Shown here: piece after piece, positions 30,801 through 40,908 of the stretch
How the letters are laid out: each line of letters begins with the position of its first letter
Position numbering within the stretch: position 1 is the stretch's first letter
Source: Hortaea werneckii
Taxonomy: Eukaryota; Ascomycota; Dothideomycetes; Mycosphaerellales; Teratosphaeriaceae
Direction of reading: 5' to 3'
NCBI GenBank assembly: GCA_037044905.1
Contig: JBAOKB010000045.1
Span: 310,001 to 374,000, forward strand
DNA length: 64,000 nt
Translations under genes and position numbers: made by a program
The notes under the pieces: model-generated
The model's database searches: none
What the model saw: only the letters and a program-made list of their open reading frames with translations
What the model was told of the DNA's origin: nothing

Positions 30801-31359
30801 GCCGTTCTCGTTGAATCTCTTCTACGGTCTGCGAGAATGATTCTGTCGTGATGATAGAGCTACAATTAGCCATGTCAAGTAGACGACTATAGGCAGGTGC
30901 CGTTAGCCTTGTGCTGAGGAATAATGCTGCATAGCCCAAACGGTTAAGCGCGAAGAAGGTGACAACGATGTCTAGACTTGATGGTGCCAGGATGGCAACG
31001 ACCGGCGCTTTCTCCAGATCAGGACTCTAGGAGATCTTATTAGATTTATCTCTAAACAGAATCCTTGTGAAAGGGATGGGTTTACTTACGGCCGGCTCAA
31101 GTCCACTCGCACGGTACCGAGCCACAGCCGCATCTGTGAACTTGTTGAGATCCCTCGCTGAACATTCTTCAAAGTCCGCCACCCCTTTGGCAGGATAGCA
31201 GACGAGGGGCGGCTGGTCAGGCTCGCTAGCATGGCTTCGCAATAGCCCGTCTATAGTGTGAAACTTCTCCGGCTCCGGGTTCAGGCTATGGTCCACTGGT
31301 CGGAATACCACACTTCTGGTCCGCGCCTCGATGGTAGCTGTTGATGTCATGGTCGCCAT
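27823..31359 (-). CDS. NRPS-like adenylate-forming reductase (A-T-R), substrate unknown
   Basis: Such enzymes activate a carboxylic acid as acyl-AMP, load it on a phosphopantetheine arm and release it as an aldehyde with NADPH. Six exons (31359-31090, 31026-30654, 30589-30505, 30447-29840, 29782-29085, 29034-27823) give 1081 residues, the usual length. The adenylation domain has the P-loop SSGSTGFPKP (205-214), YGATETG (337-343), LSRLDDRLTLVNGEKV and TDKGTFIRA. The carrier domain has FSAGVDSLQ with Ser594 as the attachment site. The terminal reductase has TGGTGNLG (681-688) and the catalytic Tyr844-xxx-Lys848 in GYGRSKLVAE. Introns of 63, 64, 57, 57 and 50 bp all close in frame. There is no condensation domain. 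No P450, transporter or regulator gene adjoins it, so any cluster is minimal. Confidence 0.93.
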
Positions 31360-31731
31360 CTGCGCTCCCTAAACAGGTCAAAGAAGCCTTCTGGGATAAT
31401 TGAGCATGTATATAGTGTATACAAGAAAGTAGACAACCGGTCTATCAGGCGACATTTATGTCCTCGACTTGCCCCACAGCGGGGAAGCGGAAAAAGGAGC
31501 TGCGGAAACATATCCGAATTACCTCAAAGGGCAGGTACCTAATAGCATGGACGGAAAAGCAAATGGAGAGTGTTTTGAAACGATGTTCCCTTCGAAGTAA
31601 ATTAAGCTATGCCTTCACATCAAATGCTGTGTAAGTCTTTGCATGTGCGGTTGCTCAGCGCGGATTTCACAAAATGACAGGTCCCATGGAAATGCTGCAA
31701 TTACTATTTGCATCATCATTCACTGTGTTAT
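31360..31731. promoter_or_regulatory. Promoter region of the A-T-R gene
   Basis: The A-T-R gene starts at its left edge and the small secreted-protein gene (same strand) ends at its right edge. TATATAGTGTATAC at 31409-31422, about 50 bp upstream of the ATG, is a plausible TATA element. Confidence 0.5.
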
Positions 31732-32162
31732 TTACTCGTCATCCAGAGACTCGATCAGGTCGTCACTGTCATCATAGATATCATCGGGGATGTCTCTCAT
31801 GCGAAGCTCATGCTCATCGCCCTCATCGTCCTCTTCGGCCTCCTCGCCCCCCTTGGTGAGCTTCTGCCAAGCCATCTCAACTTGCTCCATCAGACCTCGG
31901 GCGGCAACGGTCGCAGTAGCACTCGCAACAGACGCATCATCGTTTTCGTAGCTAGTAGGAGTCACTTCCGGACCTGGCGTGCCTTCAACCTGGAATGAAA
32001 ATCAGCGTTCGATTGTCTCACTTGCCACAACACAAAACAGTCGGGACTCACCATCTTGCCCCATTTCCATTCCGTTGTTTGTGCTCCCGTGACTGCCGCG
32101 GTGAACACAGCGAAGAGGGTCGCAATTGATATGGAGCGCATGATTTCAACAAGCGATGTCAC
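31732..32162 (-). CDS. Small acidic secreted protein
   Basis: Exons 32162-32052 and 31989-31732 give 122 residues, or 115 from the second ATG. The intron is 62 bp with a GTGAGT donor and CCAG acceptor. MRSISIATLFAVFTAAVTGA is a clear signal peptide with likely cleavage near TGA-QTTEW. The mature part is short, has a WKWGKM motif, and ends in a very acidic tail (EEAEEDDEGDEHELRMRD, then Asp/Glu-rich to the stop). There is almost no Cys, so it is not a disulfide-rich effector. No family is recognised. It sits on the same strand as the A-T-R gene, 372 bp upstream of it. Confidence 0.72.
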
Positions 32163-32603
32163 AGACTGATTCGAAAGCGCAGGAGTCTAAGGGTCTGTTC
32201 AGCATTCGAATGGTTTAGGGGTCAGCCATGGTCAGTTCAAGTTGCCTTCATTCAAGTCGTAGCCGAAAGCGGGCGCTCAGATACAACTATATGACCGCAT
32301 ATGGTGATGGCATGCGCCCGAGCGCCGTGAAACAAAGAATGAGCAGCTCTCGAGTCAGCTCCCCTTCCAACAAAGCCCAGCATGACAAACCTTAGGTAAG
32401 TTTTTATTTTTCATTTTTATGAAGACCGGAACATGATAAGACACCTCGATAGCATAGGTATAGTACAATATGTCTATGAATGCAAATGTCGCTATAGTTG
32501 CATAGTTGCGCTGAAAAGAGTGACATTGACCATCCACATTCCTCGGCAAAGTCCTTCAACTTGGCTTCTTGTATCCACCATCCCTTGTGCGTGAAACCTA
32601 GAC
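32163..32603. other. Intergenic between two secreted-protein genes
   Basis: Both flanking genes are on the minus strand. AT-rich around 32390-32510. No gene is visible. Confidence 0.5.
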
Positions 32604-33506
32604 TTACGCAACAGTCGGAAATCCAGTAGGCATGGCGGCACCAGCACTGCCTGGTAGGTCGCCACCAAAGCCAGTGGGCTGAGCTGAGCCAGACTCATCG
32701 CCGCCGAAGTCAGGGATAGGGAAGCTGCCGGCTGAGCCGGTGGGCTGTGCGAAGCCAGACTGTCCACCGAAGCCACCCGCGCCGCCGCCAAAACCAAAGC
32801 CGCCGGCGGCTCCAGAGGGCTGGGCGGGACCGGATTCGCCACCAAAGCCGTTGCCTGGATCAAAGAGGCCGGCGGAGGCAGTCGGTTGAGCGGCGCCGGG
32901 ACCTCCAAAGCCGCCCTGGCCGCCGCCGAAACCGGTTGGCATGGCGGCACCAGAAGGCCCAAACCCTCCTTCGGGACCACCGAAACCAGTAGGCTGCGCG
33001 ACTCCCGGCCCTGCAGAGCCAGCACCGAAGTCGCCCGTCATTTGAGGGGCACGCTTTGCCATTGCAGTCGGCTCTGCATCAGAGGCAGCGCCATAGGGCT
33101 CGATGCCAGATGGGACAGGGGCGCCGGATGGCATTGCTACGCCCGGAGGGGGAGGGAAGACACCAGGAGGGAATGGGAATCCGCCAGAAGGCATTGGCGG
33201 TAATCCAGACGGCATCGGAAAGCCGCCTGATGGCATCGGAAAGCCACCCGAGGGGATTGGAAAGCCACCGGATGGCATCGGTGGTGGGATCGGGAAGGGA
33301 GGCATTGGAAAGCCGCCTTGAGGCAAAGGCAAGTGGCCTGATGGAGCTGGGAAACCAGTACCAGCGAAAGGCGGTGCTCCGCCAGACGAGCCGGTTGGGT
33401 ACATCTTGCCCTCTGCTTGGACGCCAGATGCATTTTCGCCTCTGAATCCATGCGGTGCCGCGCTGGCAATGGCGACGAAGCCAGCGATAGCGATGGAGCC
33501 CTTCAT
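32604..33506 (-). CDS. Secreted Pro/Gly-rich repeat protein with one Lys-Arg processing site
   Basis: Single exon, 300 residues. MKGSIAIAGFVAIASAAP is a signal peptide. Residues about 60-135 are a Pro-rich block with repeats of PSGGFPMP type. A Lys-Arg pair at 151-152 (TAMAKRAPQ) fits cleavage by the Golgi protease Kex2. The mature C-terminal part carries seven spaced copies of a short unit (AQPTG, AMPTG or AQPSG) separated by Gly/Phe-rich spacers of about 12-25 residues. There is no Cys. One possible N-glycosylation site lies at Asn25 (NAS). It may be a cell-wall or matrix protein, or a precursor of a released polypeptide; this is inference. The repeats are also visible at DNA level and could expand or contract. 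Confidence 0.78.
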   Translation of the reverse strand: MKGSIAIAGFVAIASAAPHGFRGENASGVQAEGKMYPTGSSGGAPPFAGTGFPAPSGHLPLPQGGFPMPPFPIPPPMPSGGFPIPSGGFPMPSGGFPMPSGLPPMPSGGFPFPPGVFPPPPGVAMPSGAPVPSGIEPYGAASDAEPTAMAKRAPQMTGDFGAGSAGPGVAQPTGFGGPEGGFGPSGAAMPTGFGGGQGGFGGPGAAQPTASAGLFDPGNGFGGESGPAQPSGAAGGFGFGGGAGGFGGQSGFAQPTGSAGSFPIPDFGGDESGSAQPTGFGGDLPGSAGAAMPTGFPTVA

Positions 33507-36500
33507 CTTTGATGCTGGAGGAAAGCTTTTGTAGAAGGGTTGCAGATGGTTTAATGCTTAGGGAGCGTTGATAATGCTTGTCGAAAGCCGTAAGAGAAAC
33601 GAAGGATCCTGATCCTGCAGGCAAAAGAGACAATGCGTAGAAGGCAATGAACGAATTGCTAGACCTTTGCAAGTTGCAAAAGGCCAACGAGAGTACTCAC
33701 CTGAGTCTACTTATACACATTCGACATACCGTGAGGTTGCAATATCACCATTAAAGCTCTTGCTCTCTGTGAGCGGCCGACCCCGGTGTCATGTTTCAGA
33801 TTGGCTGGCTCTCTGTGGGATATTGACAACCTGAAACGCGCCTCGCTCCACATACCCCCAGACAAAATGCCTCAATGCCTACTGCTTCAAGGACAGATAT
33901 GGGGGATGCGTAGTCCAGAACGGAGTCCAATTCACATGTTGACAGACATGGCGTGGCGGACGCATGCTGAGATAGACAAAAAAGCCGGGCCTTCGAGGGT
34001 GCCGGCAAATGCCAGTCTCAAGTTGATGCCCGGTGGTTGAGGTGGGCTGTCGCGTGAACGCAATGGGGGAAAAAGGTTTACCAATCCTGGACACGGTCAC
34101 AATCAACGCCGAACAGCACTTCCACAGCACGAGTATCATTGGGCCGATCCTTCTTTTGCTGGGGGGATTTGAGGAGGACGCCTGGTACTGCTGACGCGCG
34201 TTCAGCTACCGATGCTGCAAGCGGCCCGGATGAGAGGAATGGTACATGGTAGTAGAAGCATGGGTGTCATGTTCCTAATGGCCAAGGCAATTGTGGTGCC
34301 ATGAGTGCAAAAGGATGGTGGAAGTTCGGAGCAAGCTCCGCAACGCCCACAGAGCATGGTTGCATCTGTGCCTTCGAGAATTCTATCACCAGTCAGGTGA
34401 CTTTTGCAAGGTTTCAACGAGGTCCTCCGCCGCGTAAGGCATGTCTTTCAGAGCTCGCCCGGCCGTGCCAGACAATACATGGGCTTCAGCGCTGAGCAAC
34501 TTCAACCGACAGGTGGCAGAGAAGCTCACGATGAACCCTACACTTGCTTTTGGGATGACGGTATATCAGTGAAAGGACATAATGACCAAAGGATCGATAA
34601 TATGTCTTTGGGGTATTAACGGCAAGAAAAAGCGATTGTATCATCAATAAGCTTAAGCCCCAATGCATTATGATCGTGAAGTTGGGCGATAAACAGTGCA
34701 CATAATCGTTATTTACGCAGCTCCTTCACGTTCTGGCCCCTAGATTCCTGCAGGATGGCCCTGAGTTGGATCATTCGGCATAGCCGTTACATATCTGAGG
34801 CGAGATCAAATACACGCTACGATGGATATTACCCACAACTGCATACTCTACAGTGAGCGTCTCTGATTATACCCTCCCCACGTCCTTATTGCAGACTGCT
34901 TAAGGAAAGTAAACAAACGGATACTTGTGGGCATAGCTTCTTACGAAGCGGTATTGTAGTCATATAGCTACCATATTGATTGAAGGGTGAATAGCCGTTG
35001 CACCGGTGGTCAAGATTACTACGTTTCACTCGACGTGGAATCCGGTACTAGTGGTTCATAAGCAGAGGATTTTATTCGGTACTATGAACATTCTACCCAT
35101 TCTTCGACCCAAACTTCTGAGAGACGTTGGCGCCGTTGTCGAATTCGAGGGCTGGTATAGAAAGCGAACTATAAGACAGGGGATGGGTCGGCAGCCAACG
35201 ACCAACGGCCTTCAAGACGTTTCCAGGCCAATCACAAGTAGCAATAGTAGCGCCCAATGTTTAAGTCGAGGCGCAGTAGTTAGGCAGCCAGCTAATGTCC
35301 CAGATATACCTACCGGCTTACCAAATAATGCTCTGGGGGAGACCTTATAGAACAGTAATTAAGATGCTGACCGCTACACGAAGGTCCATGAGGTAAGATG
35401 ACCTACGTTGCCAGCTCATACTAACTACGGGTCTAGTGAAGTGTAGAATAATAATACCTTTCGAACGAGATGGACCGCTCCGGGAGAGCGCGGCAAGCCA
35501 ATCACGACGATATCGCTACACCCAATCATGTTGCGAATCAAAAAATTTCCAAAAGATCCTTCACAAGTCCCGCCCGCTTGACTTCGTGAGTGAAGTCACT
35601 GTAGCCGCCTTCCGGTACGTACATTGCAATCGACAGCGGGAGACAAAAGTATGTCTACGCTCTATCGCAGATTCGTGAAGGGCCAATGCTCGTAAGGAAA
35701 GCTTGTATTCGGCAGCGCACAAGGTTTGGTCGTAGCTGCATCAACCACGCGAGCCCAGAACTTACCTACCACCCTCCCTTGGCTGTGACGTGTTGTCCGC
35801 TGCAGCACGAGATCCTTTGGCGCTCACAGTCGGGCGCCTCACAATAGGCTCCCTGCAGCCTGCGAGCTACACACCCACCCATACACACACACCAGCCAGC
35901 ATGACGGGATTTGCAGCCGTTCCGAGAAGGGAGGTGAAAAGCCAGAAGGTCAGTCGCACGGGCGGGCGAGGCGAAGTCAAGCAGACTACCTCCTAGTAGT
36001 CCCCAATGGATCGCTCCCAAGGCACCACTCCTTCACCCTCATCACAAGAAGAATATAGATCGCGCTCCCAAAGTAGCAAGGCGGCGCCTCCTGAGTGCTC
36101 ACGCTGTGGGAAAGGTGCTCATCAAAATCTCCACCAGGCGCCTGAGGCCAAATCTTCGTGTCTGCCGGCTCCGTCAGCGTGGCAAGGCAGCGAATCAGCA
36201 TCAAGGCCCAGCCAACAGCAACGCATCGACCCGAAGTTGACGCAGGCGGCGACGTTTTGATCACTGCAACTTACCGAGAGGACAGACCACCTTAGTTGAC
36301 CCATTCGTATGTCTCTCCGGACGCGGCAGGGTCGGGGTGGCCAGTGCTGCGTGGCCAGTGCTGCGTATATCTTCCTGCAGCGCTTTAATCTTATGCGCGT
36401 TCGAGACTCTTAACGACGGCTGAACTAACAAGACGGGCGAAGCGCTTGCTCACCGCACCTAATCATCACGACTAGCCAGATGTATGCACGAGATCGAAGA

Positions 36501-37870
36501 TAGAAAGCTATAGGTAGCTAGCAATGGCCGCATAAGGTACGTAGTCTGCGACGGTCCCTCCCCCGCTGCCGGCCTCCTGGAAACGTGAAAGGTCGCAGCC
36601 CTCGCAGCGAGTTTCAATAGCGCCTCACGCCGGGACGGAAACTAGCCCAGTCAGTAAGATCTTCTGGAACGCTCGTGTGATGAAAGAAAGAGAGTGTTGG
36701 TCCTGGCGTGACACAACAACGAGCTCTCAAGGAACGCTAGCGCCTAACTACATAGATGACCAACGATGTACGCGAAGACGGCTGGCGCAGTTGGCTGGCG
36801 CTGATTGGTCAATACCCACAGTGTCTCATCGCCCTGTCTGCAGCTGCGCTGTCTACCAGCACAAGCACACAAGCCAGACTCCCCGATCGCAGGCGGCCTT
36901 CGTCAGCCTGCATGTCCGGCAATACCTGTGAAGAGAATAGAGACAGCTCTGCCGAGCCATTCGCCACGCCAAAAAAGCTAGTCGCACGAGGAGGCGCAGA
37001 TTTCGATCGTTAGCAGGATTGCCTTGCCGAAGTGCGCATCGAGCGGCGAGCCAATCCTGTCGGTCTGCAGTCACCCAAGCAGCAGCTCGAGTGGTTGGCT
37101 GCAGCAGCCGTGGCGTCTGCGTGTATACGACGGTCCACTTACACGCAAGCCCGCGGCGCAGGGCGGGTTCGTAGACTTCGCGGTTATACTTGTCGACCCA
37201 GAGCTAGCGCCCTTCGAGCCAAGCTCCAAGCGAGACCAGCGAGTCCGGGAGACCAGGCAGGATTGAACGGGCGCTAGCGCATGCGACCTGCACCGGCCAA
37301 GTCATGGTCGCGCGGTGGCGTGTGAAAGTGCGAGCCGTGGAGCTCAGATTCGTTACGCTAACGTGGAGCTTGGAGAGAGGAAATGTGTCGTCTTAACACC
37401 ACGCGAAAGACTCATCCTGGAGCCGTGTCTGCCTGCTGATGACAGGCTGGCTGTGTTGAGAATACATATGCAACCTGCGCATCCCTCCCACCCTCTTCTG
37501 TCTTGCGGACCCTGCGTTGCCCGCTTCCCACTCGCCGCATTTCTTGTCCCGCGTCAAGCCAGGATCTGCGACAGCCTCAGCTTTTATCAAACGGACGATC
37601 GCCCCGCATTTATTTCAAGACATCATACCAGCTATCACTGCTGTTGATCAACCGTCATTTGAAACGAGGACATTCTTTGCAGCACTTTCGACCTTTAATA
37701 TTTCGATTCGCCCAAACAACTTGATCACACTCTGGAACTGAACCTTCACTGAGCATCGCCTATTTAATCCAGATTTATCAGGACCATTGCCAGGATTGTA
37801 ACCCATGAGTGATTGGTCCTCGTGAGTATCCCGGATTGCCCGTTGAGGGATAGCCCTTGGTGTGCTGGTC
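33507..37870. other. Gene-poor interval, 4.4 kb
   Basis: No open frame over about 114 codons and no recognised domain in any frame. No long terminal repeat, terminal inverted repeat, transposase or reverse-transcriptase remnant is recognised by eye. A 14-bp unit (GTGGCCAGTGCTGC) is tandemly duplicated at 36337-36364. The right end (about 37480-37860) is pyrimidine-rich and probably the leader of the kinase gene. It may be decayed mobile DNA or regulatory DNA; I cannot tell which. Confidence 0.45.
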
Positions 37871-39220
37871 ATGATTCCAACACCGCCTGCGTCGCCAAAG
37901 CCGTCAGGACCATGCAACCCAGAGGATAGACTCGGTCAAATCCTGGTGGACCGGATCCAGTTGACTAGCATCCTCGGTATCGGTGCATATGGCACTGTAT
38001 ACAGAGCACACGATGTTGAAACCAACGTCGAATACGCCGTCAAGGCCTTGGACAAAGCCGGACTCAGCCCAAGGCAAAGACGATTTCAAGATCGAGAGAT
38101 CGAACTCCACTACCTGGCTAGTGAGCATTCCAATGTGGTCTCCATGGTGAAGATCCTAGAGAGCCCCGAATGTGTCTTCGTCGTCCTAGAGTACTGCCCG
38201 GAAGGCGATCTTTTCGCTAAGATCACCGAGGAAGGCCACTACCTGAATGATGAGTACAAGGCCAAATGCGTTTTCCTTCAGATTCTTGATGCTGTTCAGC
38301 ATTGCCATTCTCAGGGGATATACCACCGAGACCTGAAGCCGGAGAACATTCTGGTCAAGGACAACGGATGGACTGCCAAGCTCGCTGACTTCGGTCTTGC
38401 CACCCGGGATTCCATCACGTCTGACTTCGGATGTGGATCGACATTCTACATGTCGCCAGGTGAGTGATAGTCGCTCGCTTCTCGGCCTTGATTAAATGGC
38501 TAACAACTTCCTACAGAGTGCCAGCAGCCAAACCCACAACCATTTGCGTGCTATTCTTCTGCCGCGAATGATGTCTGGTCGCTCGGTGTCATCCTGGTTA
38601 ACCTGACCTGCGGTCGCAACCCATGGAAGCGTGCTTCCGCAGAGGATGCAACCTTCAAGGCCTTCTTGAAGGACTGCACTTTCCTCCAGACCATCCTGCC
38701 TATCTCTAATGAGCTCAACTACATTCTCCAGAGGATTTTCACCATGGACCCAGCCCGGCGGATCTCGATGGCTGAGCTGCGTGATCTCATCGTGTGTTGC
38801 TCGCGCTTCACGCAAACTTCCAGCGATGCAGAGCTGCCCCCGACACCTCCCTACTCCCCTGCTGAGGAGAATTTGGATGATGTGTCAATGCAGGTTGGAC
38901 CCGCTATGCATGATGTGCCCCAAATGGATCCACTGCCAGGCCAGCAGTTCCCGGCACAGTACCAGACCTGCTTTAACCCGGTACAGCCCGCGACGGTGGC
39001 CAATGGTCTTACAACGCCACCCGACTCTAACCCGCCTAGTCCCTACCAATATCCGAATACGTTTCCATCTCAGCCTGTTCCTGGAGGTACCTTGCTTCCA
39101 TTTTCCAACCAGGCTGGCTTCTTTCCGTCGGCTCCCATGTGGACCAAGTGTGGCCAGCTCATCTCGAGCTTCCAAGTACCCAGACCAGGATGCTTTTGGC
39201 CCCAAGTTCAAGTCTACTAG
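37871..39220 (+). CDS. Ran1/Pat1-like serine/threonine protein kinase
   Basis: Exons 37871-38459 and 38517-39220 give 430 residues. The 57-bp intron has a GTGAGT donor and CTACAG acceptor. The kinase domain spans about residues 30-315: glycine loop ILGIGAYGTVYRA, YAVKALDK (catalytic Lys), HRDLKPEN (from 152), DFGLAT (from 173), then across the splice site MSPECQQP, NDVWSLGVILVNLTCGRNPW and a MDPARRIS end. This resembles the fission-yeast Ran1/Pat1 and yeast Sks1/Vhs1 group, which control meiosis entry and nutrient responses. The C-terminus is Pro/Gln-rich and disordered and ends in an aromatic PRPGCFWPQVQVY. The ATG at 37871 begins IPTPPASPKP; a GTG nine bases upstream is not a credible start. 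Confidence 0.9.
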
Positions 39221-40122
39221 GCCCACACTACCGGCGTGGTTGTTTCCAGGACATTTCTTATTCACTTCGCACTTGTACATTTTTGAGAGAACAAAAGAGG
39301 CCTTCGAGGTCACGAAGCTTATGATGATGAGATGAGAATGAGATTTTGAGCGTTTGCGAGAGGTGCTCGCCAGGAATAAGTCCCTCCATCCCGAGGGCAT
39401 ACATTGAACTGCTTATACGGAGTGGAACTTCTGCCATAACAAAGATACCCATTGTTGCTGTTGCTGCTGCTGTTGTTGTCGTCCGGCGCTGGAGGAAAGC
39501 GATCAAAAAACACTTTTTTATGCATACACTGGGAGGAAAGTTTGCTTGCCTTGCCACGAGGAGTTCGGTAATGCGGATACCAGGCCGCTTTTGAAAAAAG
39601 CCTGCGAGAGGTTTTAGACTTCCGCGATACAAACAGGTGATACTTTGATGGGGTGTTCACGACCTAGATGGCGGTTATACACCCAAGGTACACGACGAAT
39701 AGCTAGAAAACAAAAATGTACAATAATTTTACGACAACTACCACATGCTTCCTTCCAACACGAGTAATTGTCGCTTCTTTCCTACTATTCCCTACGTCTT
39801 CGTCCCCCACTCTTGCTGAGCTTGCAATCGCAGACAGTCCTGACGTTTCACCGTCGTCTCATGCCCAGAAAAAGCAACCTGACTCTCTTTTGCCAGCCTT
39901 GTCCCTGGTACAAGGGAACAGGCCCTGTCAGCACCAGCGGCAAACAGTGGCTAGTATGTCCCATCATCCCGCCTCCTTCTGCCTTGGTGCGACCCGCCCC
40001 GCAAAAAAAGACACCCCCAGTCATCCGTTTCAGCATGGAAAAAGGTGAGGCGGCCAACCACCACCTGGCACCCACCTACCACCAGTGAGTCCTAGCACCA
40101 GCCGCAGCAACACGGTGCAAGT

Positions 40123-40155
<33 letters not shown>

Positions 40156-40908
40156 CCCCCATGTCCCCAGTGCCTACTAGCCTGCCCTCCTCGCCCGCCT
40201 ACTTGTTACGTGCGTGCCGTGCGTGCCGTGCGTACATGCACGTCTGCACTACGTCCTCTTCCGTCAATGGCGTGCACAACCCCCCTTCTCCCCACCCATC
40301 CCAGGCCCCAAACCCAGATCGTTCCTTGTCCCAACTTTGGCACACGTGTCGAGGTCCTTACACAGCCCCGTGGTACTGTAACGCGCACCACGCCGATTGG
40401 TGAAGGTGAAGTAGCGGGAGAAGGAAGGGAAGGAGAACAATGCGGGTGTGACGATTGTGTAAAGAACAGGTAGCCGCCTACCCGACATCTTGTGTGGAGA
40501 CGAGGTGGTTGCATAGCAGGCGTTGACCCGGATTGGAAGACTGTTGATGATGATGAGTGAGGGAACTGGGCGGTTCTTCATGAGAGGTGATGATATGTAA
40601 GAGGGGGAGGTTTAACGGTGGGATGAGAATGTACATGCAAGTATGGGCTCTACCGGGCTGTCCATGTTCCCAAAATGTTCCTTATATGCCACAAGTGCTC
40701 CCAAAGTGTGCTATGCAGACCAGCAGAGGTAATCCTCTAGATATCAGACGTGAGTGTTTTGCTAATGAGCAGGGAGTATCGCCGGATTCAAAACCCGAGC
40801 ATGCATCCACCCATCGAACCTTCCCTTGAATATCCGCCCCGCCCGAGTCAGATCCTAACGGACCGAAGCCATCTACTACCGCACCAGATGCGTCCTGGAA
40901 AGGTTACC
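39221..40908. other. Non-coding interval, 1.7 kb
   Basis: Lies between the convergent 3' ends of the Ran1-like kinase and PRP4 kinase genes, which is long for such a gap here. It holds a GTTGCTGCTGTTG-like run (39450-39480), a 30-base C run and GTGCCGTGC direct repeats at 40211-40232. No coding region is supported. Confidence 0.45.
40124..40153 (+). repeat. Homopolymer: 30 consecutive C
   Basis: Uninterrupted C run followed by AACCCCC. G/C homopolymers of this length are rare in fungal genomes and unstable. It may be a true microsatellite or an assembly or sequencing artefact. Confidence 0.95.

Noticed and set aside
32604..33506. Regularly spaced short DNA repeats resembling a CRISPR-like array
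   Set aside because: They are codon-level repeats (PSGGFP and AQPTG units) inside one open secreted-protein gene, imperfect and without unique spacers.
33507..37870. Retrotransposon or DNA transposon remnant
   Set aside because: I found no reverse transcriptase, integrase or transposase motif and no terminal repeats by eye. A search could still reveal one, so it is described only as gene-poor.
37862..37870. GTG start for the Ran1-like kinase
   Set aside because: Nuclear genes rarely use GTG. The ATG nine bases downstream starts a natural N-terminus.
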